Origin: Gibbula magus
Lineage: Eukaryota > Mollusca > Gastropoda > Trochida > Trochidae
DNA: 64,000 nt
NCBI GenBank assembly: GCA_936450465.1
Contig: OW388294.1
Coordinates: forward strand, 68,156,075-68,220,074
Reading direction: 5' to 3'
Shown here: piece by piece, positions 1-14,442 of the stretch
Layout: every line of letters begins with the position of its first letter
Numbering within the stretch: position 1 is the first letter of the stretch
Position numbers and translations under genes: made by a program
The notes under the pieces: generated by a model
What the model was told of the DNA's origin: nothing
The model's input: only the letters and a program-made list of their open reading frames with translations
The model's database searches: none

Positions 1-3000
1 TAATATGCATATTTATATGCGCGCCTTATCCACATCAATAGATATGCTCATGGCGCTATGTCCAAGCTAACCTGTAGCACCCATTAAATATAAATCAAAA
101 TAAATGATATAAAAAATGGAAAATGCCAATCATCCAACAAGGGGATTTATTTCAAGTACCATATTATAATAATAATTTTACATCATCATTTGATGATATG
201 AATAGACAATATAAACTATTCATCCAGGTACGTTCAAGGCGTCAATAGAACGAGGGAAAGAATCTTTTTGGAATGTATGCAATGTGTAATGGACTCTGTA
301 AATTATATATACATTGTATATATATATTTGAAATCCAGCTGATATCATATCACGTGTTCCTTCATATGTATGTCCCTTCATATGTACTTATGTTTGTCAA
401 AACAATTGTACATCGGTTAATGCGAGGTTTACATGTACTTGTTACTTCTGCGAATCACGATACGACTCTAAAAATGCGCAAAAATATACTATTTACATCT
501 AAACTATGAACAAATGGTGACAACATGGTTCCCATACATACTTTAATACATTCGTCACGGGGTCAAACTAAAATGACTCAAATAAAATTATACCAAAGGT
601 TAAACAGAAATTATTCATTAAGTATCATATTATCAAATATTTTCATTTGGAGGATAACTGAATTCAAACATAACAGTGAAACCTAACGCGCAACAGAACA
701 GTTACTGTGGATAGGAGATACCCCCGTCTCTAGGCACAGCAGAATTGAAATGAAACGTACATGGACTGTCTGTGACCTTGTGTATTGGGCATGATGTCAT
801 AACCTGCTAACTGCACCTCCAAATGCAAATCCTTTCATTATAATGCATCAATTATGTGTTCAGGAGACCTGCAGATATTTGTAATGTGATGTGTTCTATC
901 AATAAACCTGTACGTTAAATTTTTATTGCACATGGTTTTACAAGTTTACAAGCATTCCTGCGGTTGCGTTTGGCAACATTCTCCCGAATTTGTCCTTATA
1001 TCCTGTTCTAATCTACTCCAATAATATTAATTAATAAACATTTAAAATAGTACATGTACATTGTATTTCCTATAAAGGTGATCTCAAACACCGACATTCT
1101 TTGTCTGATGCCCAAAGCAAAAATAATATTAATAGGCGAAATTTAAAAAAAAAAAAATGATGTCACTTGTCTAGATTTAATACAACAAAACGATTTTATT
1201 ATGGGATCCTAGCGGTGTTATAGTTTGTTATGGTTATGTTTCAGTTAATAAAAAATAAGTTGATGAAGGAGTGAGTATATACTACGAAACGTTGTGTATT
1301 TTCATAAATGTCATTAAAAAGTTGTTATCCAGCCTTTTTATATGTTCTGAAGTTGGTTTAATCCTGGCACATGATACTCTAGCTCTCTTACGTGTAGGCC
1401 ATCCATCGTCAAGTGTCAATGAATATCACTATCATGTTGGTAGTGTTTAATGATATTGTTTAAATTACAAAAGCGACTTGACATGTGCTTACGGGTTGAT
1501 CCCCTGCCAACCAAAATTAGTTTATTGATACTTGGTATCAAGCAAGCAGTGTAAATGTGTCATTGCTTTTTATAATTTCCAATGGAGGGCGATGGGCATG
1601 ACTCGGCCTTACATTTTGACACTGAGACCGATATATGCAAAATGCATTGAGTAAGGCAATTGCATCTCTTGCGTGTAATTGGGTATAACTCGTGAGCCAT
1701 TTTCCCGGTTATTTTATCCAGACAATAATTCAAGATAATTACGCAATTAATGTGGCCTATTTTGCGTGTGGTGAACTTTGTTTAATTTGGTATAACCTGT
1801 AGCTTGGTAATGTTATCCTGACATTGAAATAGGAAACCTATGACGACTGGAGGTGTCAGCAAAGGAACGCTACCAACCGTGTAGCGAGACAAAGAAACTA
1901 TGTTTTGACAATGTGTCATTGTTATCTTTTGTTCATCATATACGATCGTTTTCGACAAATTTAAGTATGTATTACATTACATGAGTATATTTACATGACT
2001 CATCATGTTTGTTTTATGCTATGGTTAGATGTCGACCCTTATATCTTACCTTACCTCTTCTATCCATCTTATTATTGATTTCAATAACCTTCATACTTTC
2101 ATCATTCATAATAGATAGATTCATATCATTCAAACAGCAAATAATGCTTTCAATATAGTAATATTTTTAATTTCAAAATTTTAATTGGAGGTGGATAATA
2201 TTTTTTCATTTGCAGAGGAAGAGATTCAACAGACTTATGGCACAGACATTTTTCATGGTTTCATTTTTCAAATATCAGGTACATGTATTAGCTAAAAGAA
2301 ATCCATATTAACGTTCCTATCATGTGGCTTTACTACCAGCACACTTTCATTACGTCAACGTGAACTCTTAATAGAACCGAAGGTAACACTTCAAGCCTCA
2401 GAGCTCTCGTTATCGCTGTACATGTACATACGTTGTTGCCACACATGTAATGCCAGATAAGCTCTTGCGTCCGTCGATACTTAAGAAAATAAATGTGCTA
2501 GATAAATAGAAATTATTTATGCAATCGGAAACAAAATAGGTTAATGTCAGTAGCGTCTTCCTGTCCATATTTGTACCGCAATATTTAGGATTTTCATGAA
2601 TTATTCAAGTAAATATTTCGACTCCACAGATGCAGAGCTATATCAATCATATTAATTTGCTTTACAAATTAACACCGACTTTACAAACATGCATGGTTAC
2701 ACTTTTTATGTCATAAACCAAAACTTTTTGACTGACGAAAATGAAATATTATTGGGTGAAAAACGTAAGAAATGACTCTCAAATCTCTGCAGATAGGTGT
2801 TCGTCTTTTTAAAACTGGTCAGGTCACTACTAAACTATAGCCTTTTGTTGATTTCCTGTATGATTAGCATTTGTCAACGAATCTAGAAGTAACTGTTTCA
2901 GATATGATATATACACAAAATATGACACTAATTTCCTGAGGTATGCAACTTAATATAATATGTCATTAGTCATAAATGTTCCCGAAAGGTATGACTAGAT

Positions 3001-6000
3001 CAGCAAAATATTACATTCAACAATTAAATAATGTCTCTGACAAAACATGTTAAAGAGATTAAATAAAGACACCCAGAAACACACACATATTTCAAATTGC
3101 GTAAGCTATGCAACTTAAAGAATTTATGATAAAATCTATTCAAATGAAAGAAATATTTTTTTAGTTATTTCATGAATATCGAGAGTTTCATATAACAACT
3201 GATGAATGTATGCAATGCGGACAGGATTGATTGATAGGATATGCATTAAGTTGTGACGATTTTCTATAATATAACGAGTCTCATAAAAATGCTGATTGAG
3301 AAAACAAAATATGAAATTTGAGATAAGATATGCAAATAAAAAAGATATGCAAAAATGGCATATTTCCAAACGCCACAACAATATACGCAACAGACATCTT
3401 AAGATATCAAATTGTCCATGTTGTAGATATAATATACACTTGTACAATGCTGATGAATTGGGCAGACGAGCGGACAGACGGACAGGCAGACTGACGGTCA
3501 TTACGGTCCTACAATGTACATGTATGTGGGTATACCTTACACAACGCTATCGTTAACAAATCTGATATATTTAAATGTAATCACATGATAACGAAAGAAC
3601 TCTAAAAGTATGACACAGTTTAACAAACTGAAGATAATACGAAACTGAAATGAATTATTATGAAGAATAAAATATACTGATAATCATTAACGTCTATTGC
3701 ATGTGTTATACATATTTTTCATTCAGTAAAATCATATTTATGTAGTCACGACCTGCATATCACAGATACTTGTTATGGACTATAAGAAGACGCACATCAA
3801 GCTTTCTGCTTTATAACACTTAATTCACGCATGGGCAATGTAACCTTATTGTTATTGCTTGACTGACCTAAGTCATCCGAGTGACTTTAAATAGAGTTGC
3901 AAGAAAGTGTAGGCTAAGTTTGCGTACACTGTAAATATGCTCATGCATCCTGTACCATTGACGTGCTTGTGTGAGTGCATTAACTCATTATATAGGACAG
4001 TTTCTTTTCCAAACGATGTAAGTACACGCAAGCTAGCATATCATAAAGGCCTTTCAGAAGTCTTCTTAAGTCTAGATTTACCCAACTTGAGAATTTCCGG
4101 GGCTCCCTTTGTGACCTTATGCTATATGTGAAGTAACGTTTCAATAGTTCATCATGTTTGAATCCGCTAAGCCTATATTTTGTAAACATCAGTATTTTGT
4201 TGCATATTAATTCAGGAATCTACATAAAAACACTTATCCACGTGTCCTGCAATAATCATATCACGCTAAACAAAACCATGAAAATGATAGTGTCACATAT
4301 TGTGGTGTAGAATTATGTATTTGGCAACATAAATTGCCATATTTTCTTTTTGATTTTGTTGCTTTGTTATTTTTAATATGTCTTTAAAGATATTTGTTTT
4401 TTCACTATTTTATGCAGATGACTGTTAATTTATTAAATATTACCTTCTACTTTAATAATATATCAATATTGATGAGCGCAAAAGGAAACATTTTTAGGCA
4501 TATTTCTATACGTACAAGTATGTTGTGCAGTATCACATCCAGGATATGTGATATTTACATGATAATTTTGATTACAAACCTTGATATAAAATTAAAAACA
4601 ATTTCTCCTATGGTGGAAATTTGTAATTTCAAATAAAATATAAAGCTCAGTCAAGTCTTTATCTGCATTACATAATGAAAGAAAACATCAAATAAATAAA
4701 TAAAATTTCATTTACCAGACAGAACTTGGAGACTACCATCCAGAAAGTTTGAGCGCTGCTGCAATATCCAAGTATGTTAACAGGTGTGCAGTAGTCCTCT
4801 GAAAGGGGTTTTACCTGGCGAATCACCTGAGCTGGATTACTTCCGGGTTTACCGTATGCATTTCAGGGTATCTACAGCGGTCTTCAAGTAGTCTTTACAC
4901 GGTTTATTTACATTGAGTGAATATTTCCAGGAAATCATTTTAAAAAATTGCTTAAAGGAGCATTTCTACACATCTATATGATATGAACGATCACACTTTA
5001 CATCTCATCAGTTATATACTCTAGTCAAACACTTTTGGATGAATGTAGATACAGTGAGGCTATCTCCTTTTCCTACTAATGTAATACTATGTTATTTTTC
5101 TTAACGACTCCTCTGTAATGCAATTTTCTTTAAATTCTTCTGAAATCTCAACCAATGGCACACACATTTTGTGTATAGGCAAAACGTTTTAAGACTTAAC
5201 GATACCTACTGAAAACGACATGGGATTACTGCAGTTGTAGGATAGAAAAATGAAGGACTAGATCGGTAATTTTCCCAAATCATTAAAATATAGTTGATCC
5301 AAAACTTATTTTCAGACATATAATAATTCAAATAATAACAGTTAAGGACAGTCTAGACCATTTGGTCCATTCGTGTTGTTTATTTCTGACAAAGCTGTCA
5401 AAACCGTTCATTGGTCACAAAAATAGCGTAATAAATAGCGTTGTATGATGAGTACAGATAATGATAAAGTACCATGCATTGCATAACTATGACTTGTATG
5501 ATACATGTGTCTTTTCATTTTTCCTGAGACGGAAAACAGTTTTTCCATGGACTTTTGATTTGATATTTTCCCGATAAACGTTTCTTAGCCTTGTGTTGCA
5601 TCCCTCTGACTTCTGTACTCTGAATACTGACGGGCAGAGGTCACGTCTAGAGACCTAGACTGTGACGTTTCACCTGGCTTAACTTAAAACACTCACAACT
5701 AGATATCGAATCGGTTGGACGACTCTCTCTTCTCTTTGCTGTTTGGTATGAGTGAGTGTCTCTTAACATGACTTCTTCGGAGCTGTACTCAGATAAAGAG
5801 CATAGTTAAATTATATCTGATTTTAATGAGCTTTTAAGGTGCGTGGCCAATATAAAATGATGCGATACCCACCCTTGATTTGATATAGGTTGATACGCAT
5901 CATCATCTGGACTTGTACCTTGCATACATTTATGGTAGACAAAACAAAATCCTGAAAAAATGGATCAATCTATTTTAAAGCTGAAAATAAGGCATGGATA

Positions 6001-9000
6001 CATAATATCACTTCATTGTTTCAAATAGCATTTACCTACATTGTATAAGTATTATTTACATGCACATGTGGACCTTTAAGGCTCATAGAGTACTGAATAT
6101 GATGCACAGACAGTACCGGTGCACCTGTGTTGAGGGTTAAATATATGTTTTGAAATTCTTCCTTATGTCTTTTAACGGATTTCAAGTTTGATATACACAG
6201 CTTATTTGTGTATAGAAATGTTTGAAGAATGTGATAACGCACGTGTATGAGCAGTGTAAACTGATTTCTGACAAATATTTTGATATGATGTTTATTGTGC
6301 GTCAAATTATATTTTGCCTTAAAAAGCATTTCAAATTTGAACCACACAATAAACTCATTTGTGAAAGCATTTATTGTAACTTTCTGACAACCGATGTATC
6401 ACATTAACCTTAATGTCTTTGAATGTCTTCCCCCAATATAGACTGCTTTTGAATTGATTATTATATTCATATTAGAAAGGGCAACTTTAGCTTATCTTCA
6501 GGGCTTCAGAATATGTGAAAAATAGAATAATTGAAAGGAAATGTAGAAGTTGATGAGATAAGGAAACATTTTCTTTGTTGCAATCGGATGACACGTTTCC
6601 TTGTAGAAACACCGTTATCAAACAACTAAGTAGGGATGATATTCAACATATTCATTTGTCATAATGTGCTCGATATCTCATCAGCATGTTATGAAATTGC
6701 ATATCATAAGTAATATGGAGGCTTTCTTGTGATTTACTTTTTCAATCATTCTGACGATTACTAAACAACAGTGTTATGCGTATTGACACGATCACTGACC
6801 TCATTGATATACTATCAACTCTGGAGCGCTTCTATCCCTACACCTTGTTGCTTTAGTTTCTGAATAAAGGCCAGCCTTCTTCAACCTTTCAAACACTTCT
6901 TGATATCCATCAACCTTGACCGTATCGTGCATACTTCACGTTACTACACGTATTGGAATGACTAGAGAAAGTGTCACTTTGGATTTCGTTAGTGAAAATA
7001 GATCGATATCTTAAACACTTAGAACTACAAATGTGTCCTCTAAACTCGGGAGGTTTTGACCTAGATTAATTTATTCTGATGCAAATGAGTTTTGACTTTG
7101 CATCGTCTCCCAAAATAATTTGGATTTAATGAATCGGGTATATGTTATGTAATTATATATACGGGTCACCGGTAGGACATAACACAGGTGCCGAGATAAA
7201 GAGGAATGATTGCTGCACGTGTTTACAGGCATTTGCACGAATAACATCCTCTTGTGTTGGAACAAGCTCCCGCTGCACGTAAATCCATAGGAGTTCACCT
7301 TCTTCATACATAGGCTTGCTATTTATCACTTTTAACATAAATATATCTTAAAGATCTGGATGTATGTGTTTCTGGTTGTTCAAAGGCTTTACACATACAT
7401 GTACAATGGGAGAATACTCTTATGATACTATTACGGATAATAACCTATTTATAAATTAGAATGCAACTTTATTTTAATTTTGGATCACTCTATCTGTAAA
7501 AGTACAAATTTATATCTAGACTCGCTAACCAGTCACATTTTCTTTTCACTGAAAGCTCACCAGCTTAACTCTTAAGTGGGTACAATTCCTTGAAAAATTT
7601 CATTGTTGAATGTTTTTTTTCTATAGCAGAACACAAATATAACATTAATACATTTATGCACTATCTAACTTAATTTTTTTCCAACAACTTAAAATGCTAG
7701 AAAAAATAACCATTCAAATCTCACAAATTACACCAGGCCAAAATGACGGCATCCATTAATGAAATAGTGATGTCACATACAGCAACACATATTTACTGTT
7801 AGGACATGAATAAATTAAATTATTTTGAGATTGTCTACTTCAAATATTAATCATTACTGCGCAGTGAATCATTGGTATGAGGTAATATTTAATTAAAACA
7901 TGTCAGTGCGAGCCTTGAACCCGGACCTATTTCGTGTATAGTACATTGTGTGAAAGTTAAGTAGGTTACATAGCATTGTGTATGCTTTCCCACACGCACC
8001 CACTAGTTTTGCGAGCATCGAAAACCGTGGCCTTTAAGTGATGAATTGTTCACATCATTTCGGCTTATTGCAACATCGCCTTTTAACAAATATGTACATT
8101 GCAGCGTCAACACAAACTCTCACATTCATTCCAGTCATGTTAAGTGTTGTACGACCACAATTACATTGTACAATGTACTATCAAAATAAGAAACACAAGA
8201 CGAAACAACTACCCAAATGAATATGCAAAAAAAACAGAAAAAGAATACATTCACTCGATGTCTGTCTCTTTCTCTCTCCTATCACAATGCTCCTTTGTCC
8301 ATATTTCCTTTTTAAAAAAAAGCCCTATGCAAGCACCTGTATGAATGATTATGCTTCAAACATGCAAACGGTCGAGTTCAAACACCTAAACTACTTAGAA
8401 AGACAGAAATAAGAAAGAGTGTGAGAGACAAATAAAAACAGACAGGAATGTATAAGCATATTAACCCCTCAGCCTCCAAGCTTGCCTCCAATCATACACC
8501 AAAGAGGGACATTGTTAAATACACCACACCAGTTGTACTTAATTATTGCACAATACTCTCAATTGATTCACAATGAAACAAACTTTCAATTATCTGATCA
8601 TCAAATTATATCAACTGACATAATGCATTCATGCATTACACTTATGTTCGTTTTTCATCATTCGTTGTTGGTCAGTTGTTAAACACCCAGCTCCATCAGT
8701 TTATTTGTTTCCGCTACACTACTGTCATTTTGCTGTAGAGCGGTTACCCATCGCTAAATAGCATAGCGTGTAATGTTTCAGTCAGGAAATGATTAAATTA
8801 TATGAATGTCAACGATCCTGTCATTGCTCGAACAGAACTTCTGTCATTGTCTTATTATGTATAGCAAAAATACAAATACACTGATGGTGCATGATGGTTT
8901 TTATGATATTAATGTAGGTTTTTCCTAGCATTGAACGAATCTGGTATCAGCGATGAAGAACAGTAGAATACACACTGTCATCTATCATCAATGACCATGG

Positions 9001-9660
9001 CAATAACAAAAAAAACAACTTAAAAGACAAAACACCTCTTGCTGTTAACCTTTGGGCTGGACATCTTTCAAACGGGTCAATAGTTCGATCAAAATATTTA
9101 CATATTTACAGCAATTGTTTTCGAAACCTGAGACTCAGAACTCGATACTGTTTGAGAGGCGTCGCGTTATGCATGTAGGGGAGACAATGATATTAACGGA
9201 TAATCAACGTCGTCGCTGTTTTGTCATCTTTCACAAATACTTGATAACGGTAAAAGGATCTATACCTAAACGTCGCCACTGTTAAATAAAGAAGCTGATT
9301 ATTCATGTATTTGTAATACCAGTAAGCACATGGCTGCATAAGAAATGATAACTAAACTGACACGGGTGTGAGAACGATGACTGCCATTGCACGAAGTTTA
9401 TGTTTCCAGTTCACGGATTCAAGAGTTTGAAGGTGGTAATACATTTCTAATGCAACGTTGCTTTTATAAGCGAACATTGTAATTTGAATCTCCAATACTA
9501 TTCACTGACTGAACACAGGTGATTGACTAGTATACATGTGGTAGCTATAATTCGTGACAGATAATTAATGCAGATCTAATATTTTTTACAAGGTTGAGTT
9601 GCGTAATATGTGACTTCTGTACATTAACGACTTATTAAGTGTTTACTTTACTTTGAAGGA
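1..9660. other. AT-rich intergenic stretch without a supported gene
   Basis: I see only short open frames, none with a recognisable domain, signal peptide, or splice-bounded conserved block. A line at 1255-1330 (gatgaaggag ... cgaaacgttg) resembles the terminal stretch of Penelope-like retroelements, and 9188-9290 carries a similar signature listed separately. The rest reads as ordinary AT-rich non-coding DNA. Confidence 0.6.
9188..9295 (+). repeat. Penelope-like element terminal remnant
   Basis: The stretch holds 'cttgataacggta', 'ggatctatacc' and 'aaacgtcgccactgtta' followed by 'ataaagaagctgat'. The same string recurs at 12780-12875 and, inverted or direct, at 26232-26276 and 26455-26570. 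The 'cgaaacgtcg...aataaag' pattern is typical of the end regions of Penelope-like elements. No coding part is attached. The family assignment is inference from the motif and from coding Penelope-like elements elsewhere in the window. Confidence 0.45.
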
Positions 9661-9673
9661 CTTGGTTATTGAG

Positions 9674-9984
9674 GTGAGGTGAGTTTGGGTTTAACGCCGC
9701 TTTCAAGAGTATTTCACTTATATCGCGGCTGCTAGTATTATGGCAGGGAGAAAGCCCGCAACGCCATGTGGCTATGCATTGCGGTGAAACCTGCGAGCAT
9801 CGGCGGGAACTAGCGAACCATGGGTGGTACTACGCTGAAATTCAGTGTAGCATTGCACCCAAACCTTACTGCGTGTAGAACAGTTCTCTACTGCAGACAA
9901 AGTTGCCGTGCCCCTGGCGGGATTCGAACCACGGACCTCTTGATCCGAAGCCGAAAGCGCTAACCACTGCGCTATCCCGCCCCT
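9674..9984 (-). mobile_element. tRNA-derived SINE, full length
   Basis: Read on the minus strand, the element starts with a tRNA-like head: an A-box region 'tagcgcagtggttagcgc' and a B box 'ggttcgaatcccgcc'. The head is followed by about 230 bp of body. The body ends in 'agcggcgttaaaccc' and a CTCACCTCACCTC tail. A second copy lies at 25672-25938 on the + strand and matches through most of the body, which defines the family. The internal pol III promoter boxes look intact. It would be copied by a LINE reverse transcriptase in trans. Confidence 0.85.
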
Positions 9985-10838
9985 TGGTTATTGACCCTAA
10001 CATTCAATTGAAAGAAGTGTAGTACACAGTACTTTTGCCTTATTATAAGAGAAAATTCAACAATTGTATGATGTACTTGAATTAACAATGGAATTCCAAA
10101 AGCCAATCATGTATTACACTTTAAATTCAATATGTCCAAATATAACAATGGTACATCTTTTTCACTATCTAACTAGCATATATAAGATTAGTAACAATGG
10201 TGTGTGCGCGAGTTGTTAGCTAAATATCTGGTCAATAACAATGTCTTGTTTTTCTAATGCTTTTTGGCGTTGATCGGTGAGCAATAATGACTCGACCAAA
10301 TCCTCACAAATCACATGTGTTGAGAGCCTGACTAACACCGGCTAAATCCTTCCTGAAGAGTGTGAACGACTTTCTCAGAAGTATCATAAATCGATTTGTT
10401 AAAAAAACAACCAGATCGACCTTCAGGAAACCAGCTTGTCAATGTTGTCCTCTATAGGGAGTAAGGTTCAATTGATAGGGAGTTTTTCATTCTGCTGCAT
10501 GAGTAATGCATTAGGTTAACTAAAGCTCCACTTAATGCTGTATGAGCATTTTTGTATGACTGAAATGGATATTTACATGTAGCTATTCAAGTATGAGGCT
10601 CAACAACAAACCACATTCTCATTGTCAGGAAATGAGGGCACACGCTATATCCAAGCCCACAACAAGGCTTCTTGATGCAACTGAAGTAACTCTCAAAAGA
10701 AAACATACATTGTGTGATTTTCGAGTAATTCAATATTGCTTTAAAAAAAAGATGCATTTGACGATGGTACGATGATAATAAAACATCTGCAGTAGGTTAG
10801 TGAATTAATTGATAGATGGTTAATGTTAAACATCTTTG
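9985..10838. other. Intergenic, nothing recognised
   Basis: No exon, RNA gene or repeat could be supported here. It lies between a SINE and a partial MITE. Confidence 0.5.
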
Positions 10839-11225
10839 TTTAAATGCGCTTTAGTACGCTTTTATCATTTTATTTTATTTTTCAAATTTGTTATTCATTA
10901 TTAAAGTTTATACAAAATATGGTTACTTTAGAGGGTAAAACATTTCATTACACGACCCGATAAGTATTTATAGAAAGATTCGTAATGGAAGAAATGTATA
11001 AAACGACAGGTTTTTGAAACTTTTCGATGCGAGAGATAGATTTGGAGGTCCCATGCGATTTTGAGATTTCAGATGGCAAGTTGTTTGACCATTCCATCAT
11101 GATGCCTTATATAAAACTCTATTCCGGGTGTTAAGGTATCGCTACAATAGTGAGATCACTTGAACTATCTCCGTTCGGTCATTTTAATGTGAACACCTCA
11201 AAATGGCCGAGCGAAGGAAGGTATC
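10839..11225 (-). mobile_element. Partial TTAA-type MITE (long family)
   Basis: The left end 'aaatgcgctttagtacgc' is a decayed form of the family's terminal repeat (GCGCTGTAGCACG). The body contains the family landmarks: 'tagagggtaaaacat', 'acgacccgataag', 'gaccattccatcatg' and 'gaacacctcaaaatggcc'. The other end is missing after about 11220. Full-length relatives are at 44330-44829, 56172-56657 and 62803-63329. Confidence 0.65.
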
Positions 11226-11622
11226 AAATTTAAATTTGGACGAATTTGTAAATTTCAAATTGCATGTGTACAAAGAAACATTTACACGTAGTATCTCACT
11301 GATGACTAAACACCTGCACTGTCTAGTTTTAGATTAATTCGTCAAAAAATGTTGTTTTCTTTAACTAGATTTGAATATGATATATTTAACGAGTGAATTA
11401 TGCATACAAATATACGAAGTTTTTAATGATACTCAAACTATATCTTCAATGACTATGCTAAATATAATTGCGATCTGACATATTTTTTTAAAACAATGGA
11501 GGTCCATTTCCCTATTTCATGATAAATACTCTGACCTTTCATTGTCCGTGCATATAAAAAGGCGGCTTTCAGAAGTAGAACTAACTCCTCTAGTTTGTAT
11601 AGGTTTGATCGCTGAAGGTTAA

Positions 11623-11980
11623 AGGCACTGTAGCACGTTTTTTGCAAAATTTATTTTTTCAAATTTCCCATTTATAATGATAGTTTATGTCATTTTAATT
11701 AACTTTAGAGGGTAAAACATCTTATTACACAAACCAATTATTTGTAGTGGTAAAAACTATGTTGCGTATAAAGCAAAAATTACATGGCGGCCATTTTATT
11801 GTGAACACAATTTATTATTTTGTATTACAAAAACGATTCCCATGGCTTTACCGAAACATGCATGTACACTAATTTTAAACTTTATTTTCCGAAGAGAGAA
11901 TGATATTTTACTATTGGTGAAATTATTTTTCAAATACATTTCATCAACTTTTTTGAGCGAAAAAACGTGCTACTGCCCCT
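11623..11980 (+). mobile_element. TTAA-type MITE (short family), intact ends
   Basis: A 358-bp element lies between two TTAA tetranucleotides (11619-11622 and 11981-11984). Its terminal inverted repeats read 'aggcactgtagcacg' and 'cgtgctactgcccct'. There is no coding capacity. A near-identical copy is at 41835-42188, and related copies are at 20076-20398 and 20403-20756. TTAA target duplication is the hallmark of piggyBac-type transposases, so this is probably a non-autonomous piggyBac-like element; that step is inference. Confidence 0.8.
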
Positions 11981-12000
11981 TTAAGGCCATAATCGTACAA

Positions 12001-12196
12001 TGTTGAAAAATGAGTGTACATGGTGCCATAAAGCCACGGGAATCGTTTTTGTTATTCGAAATAATAAAATCACAATAAAATGGCCGCCAGGCAAGTTTTG
12101 CTTTATTTGCAAATAAAAATAACACGATAAATAACTATCATTATAAATGGGAAAATTGAAAGAATAAAATTTTCAAAAAAACGTGCTACTGTCCCT
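12001..12196 (-). mobile_element. Half copy of the short TTAA MITE
   Basis: The block runs from 'aaaatgagtgtacatgg' to 'acgtgctactgtccct' and ends at TTAA (12197-12200). It matches the distal half of the MITE at 20403-20756. It lies just beyond the intact copy at 11623-11980 and in inverted register to part of it. The left end is missing. Confidence 0.65.
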
Positions 12197-12779
12197 TTAA
12201 TGTGAGAATTTATGGAATGATATTAAATTTATGATAAGTTGTATACATGTATGCATGTATGGAATATTTATGGTTATAAATCAAGGACAAATACTCCATG
12301 TGTTCTTTTGATGTAATCTTAATTTGCGGACGCGTCGATCACTCAAGTGGAGACAGCCTTTTCTCCTCGGGAACTACATGTACGATCTTTAACCTCCACT
12401 TCAATTCATATTGAAATCACACTGAAAGACTTTTATATTAATTACAATTACAGCAAATTGAATGGTGACATTATCGGTAACAAATGCCATTGGTATCTTT
12501 TCCGTCTTGTACGTTGCACTTCGTTGTGTATTCACATCTTGAAGAGATAAGAAATCGTGTTTTTATATAAAATATGTTTTACAACGTTTTAATAACAATC
12601 ACATGTTGAAAAATGATAATGTTCAAAATTATGAAAAATTAAAATGGTATGAAACAGGAAATAATCGTTTCCTGATCATTAAGCATATATGAAACAAATA
12701 ATTTATACATGTATAAAAGTGACATTTTATTTTAAAAAGAAGACAAAACTAAAATAAGCTGTTTGAGAGGCATTCTAGA

Positions 12780-12880
12780 AGTTGGTGTGATGATGCTTGA
12801 TAACGGTATAAGGATCTATACCGAAACGTCGCTATTGTTAAAAAAGAAGTTGATCATCCATAAAATATTTGTCTTCTTCA
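12780..12880 (+). repeat. Penelope-like element terminal remnant
   Basis: It contains 'cttgataacggtataagg', 'tataccgaaacgtcgc' and 'aaaaaagaagttgatcatcc'. This is the same end signature as at 9188-9295 and 26455-26570. No open reading frame is attached. Confidence 0.45.
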
Positions 12881-13624
12881 AAACTAAAATAACCTTGTAA
12901 AACAAAAAAAGTGAAGATACGACAACTGAGCTTGACGAGGACGTGACGTGAAAACATAAATTTGTTATCTACATTGTATATTCAACATGTTCGGGTTAAA
13001 GATGCTTATCGCACATATTGTTAGTGACACATACTTTAACATAGCATGTATATAGCAATTATCGAAAATATTTCCCGTTATCGGTTTCGCGTTGGTCACA
13101 TGTTTCACTTGTTTAATGATGTGTGCGTATTGAATCATGTATTATGTATATTTATATCAGCTTTTATTTCTCTTATCTTCTATATCAAGTGAGTATGATC
13201 ATTTCATGTCTTTACCAGTACATGTTCTTTTCGAAACGATGTTCATTTAGAATGCATTGTTACATATCCGGTGCTCTAAATTGTATACAGCAATGTGTCT
13301 ATGCTGTTGTTATTTATCAGATACTCTAAACTATCAAATGTCATCAACATGTAAGGGTGGTGATGTACAGTTTTAGTTCTGTTTTTGTGAGATACATAAA
13401 AGTGCAAGTTTTGAACATGTATTTACACTATTTATGTTATCATTGAAACAATGTATATCATGTCATAACATGTAATACACTAATACAAGTAATCACATTA
13501 ATAACGAGCAATGATTTGTATCAATATACTTGGCACATACAATGCCACCTTTATATTCTCGTTCGTTTCAGTTAGGTACCTTATAATAATATGTCCATTT
13601 ATAGAGCGCACGTATGCATTCACT

Positions 13625-13860
13625 CAGTGGTTGCTCAAGGCGATAAATGAGTATTATTACCCTGGTCTAACCCCAGCTAGAATGTTACCTCCACAACCGT
13701 TACCAGGTACCCATTTGCAGCTGGGTGAACAGAGGCACATTTTGAATAAAGTCACTTACCAAGGGTGACACCATAAGTCTCTCAACTCATGCCTCAGTGT
13801 GGGGCAGGGAATCAACCCTTGAAACTCTCAGTTTTATCCAGCAGCGGGTGACACACCCAC
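13625..13860. repeat. Possible dispersed repeat (GC-richer island)
   Basis: The segment 'accaggtacccatttgc...agctgggtgaacagagg' and what follows is markedly GC-richer than its surroundings. It resembles a dispersed repeat often seen in molluscan DNA; that recollection is from general knowledge and has not been checked. An 85-residue open frame crosses it but has no recognisable domain. Confidence 0.3.
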
Positions 13861-14442
13861 CCAGCGAGCTGTGCCCGTTGTTGCTGAACTTCACTGATAG
13901 CGGTCGACTGAACTATGCACAGGACCACGTGCCACCACATTTGTTCTTTTGGAATCGAATATATTGAGGATATCTGCCTTGCCGTCACAAATACCGTGTT
14001 TATCCCATTGACTGAATCATATAAACTTTTGTACCTCACGAGGTGAGGCAAACACATCATTTGTCAATGGAACAAATATACTCAATTTATTATATCATTA
14101 TGGGTGTGTTTATGTTGAAATGGTGGGATTACAACTTACAGCCTTCGCAAACCGACACTTTGACGTCATAACATTGTCCTAATGACGTCAGGTGATTGAC
14201 AATAACGTTTATCACCACATAGAATGTCGATAAAGGTTATCGCCACTGTAGCGCAATAGATGGTTTATTTCGATCCAACTTATGTAATAAATTGTCTGTC
14301 TACACTGATTAGATTACACTAGATGTTGAAAAGTTCAAACTGTTATCATGCGTCTCAAATAATTATAAATGTATATTTGCAGTTGTGCCGTAGCACGATT
14401 TTCTTGAAATAAAGAGCGCTCACAAAAATAAACAAGAGAATT

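Noticed and set aside
9910..9984. tRNA gene on the minus strand
   Set aside because: The A and B boxes are good, but the sequence continues into a body shared with 25672-25938, so it is a SINE head and not a free tRNA gene.
13123..13188. Signal-peptide exon for the + strand EGF-like gene
   Set aside because: ATG plus hydrophobic codons and a GTGAGT donor are present, but the exit phase is 0 while the next exon needs phase 1.
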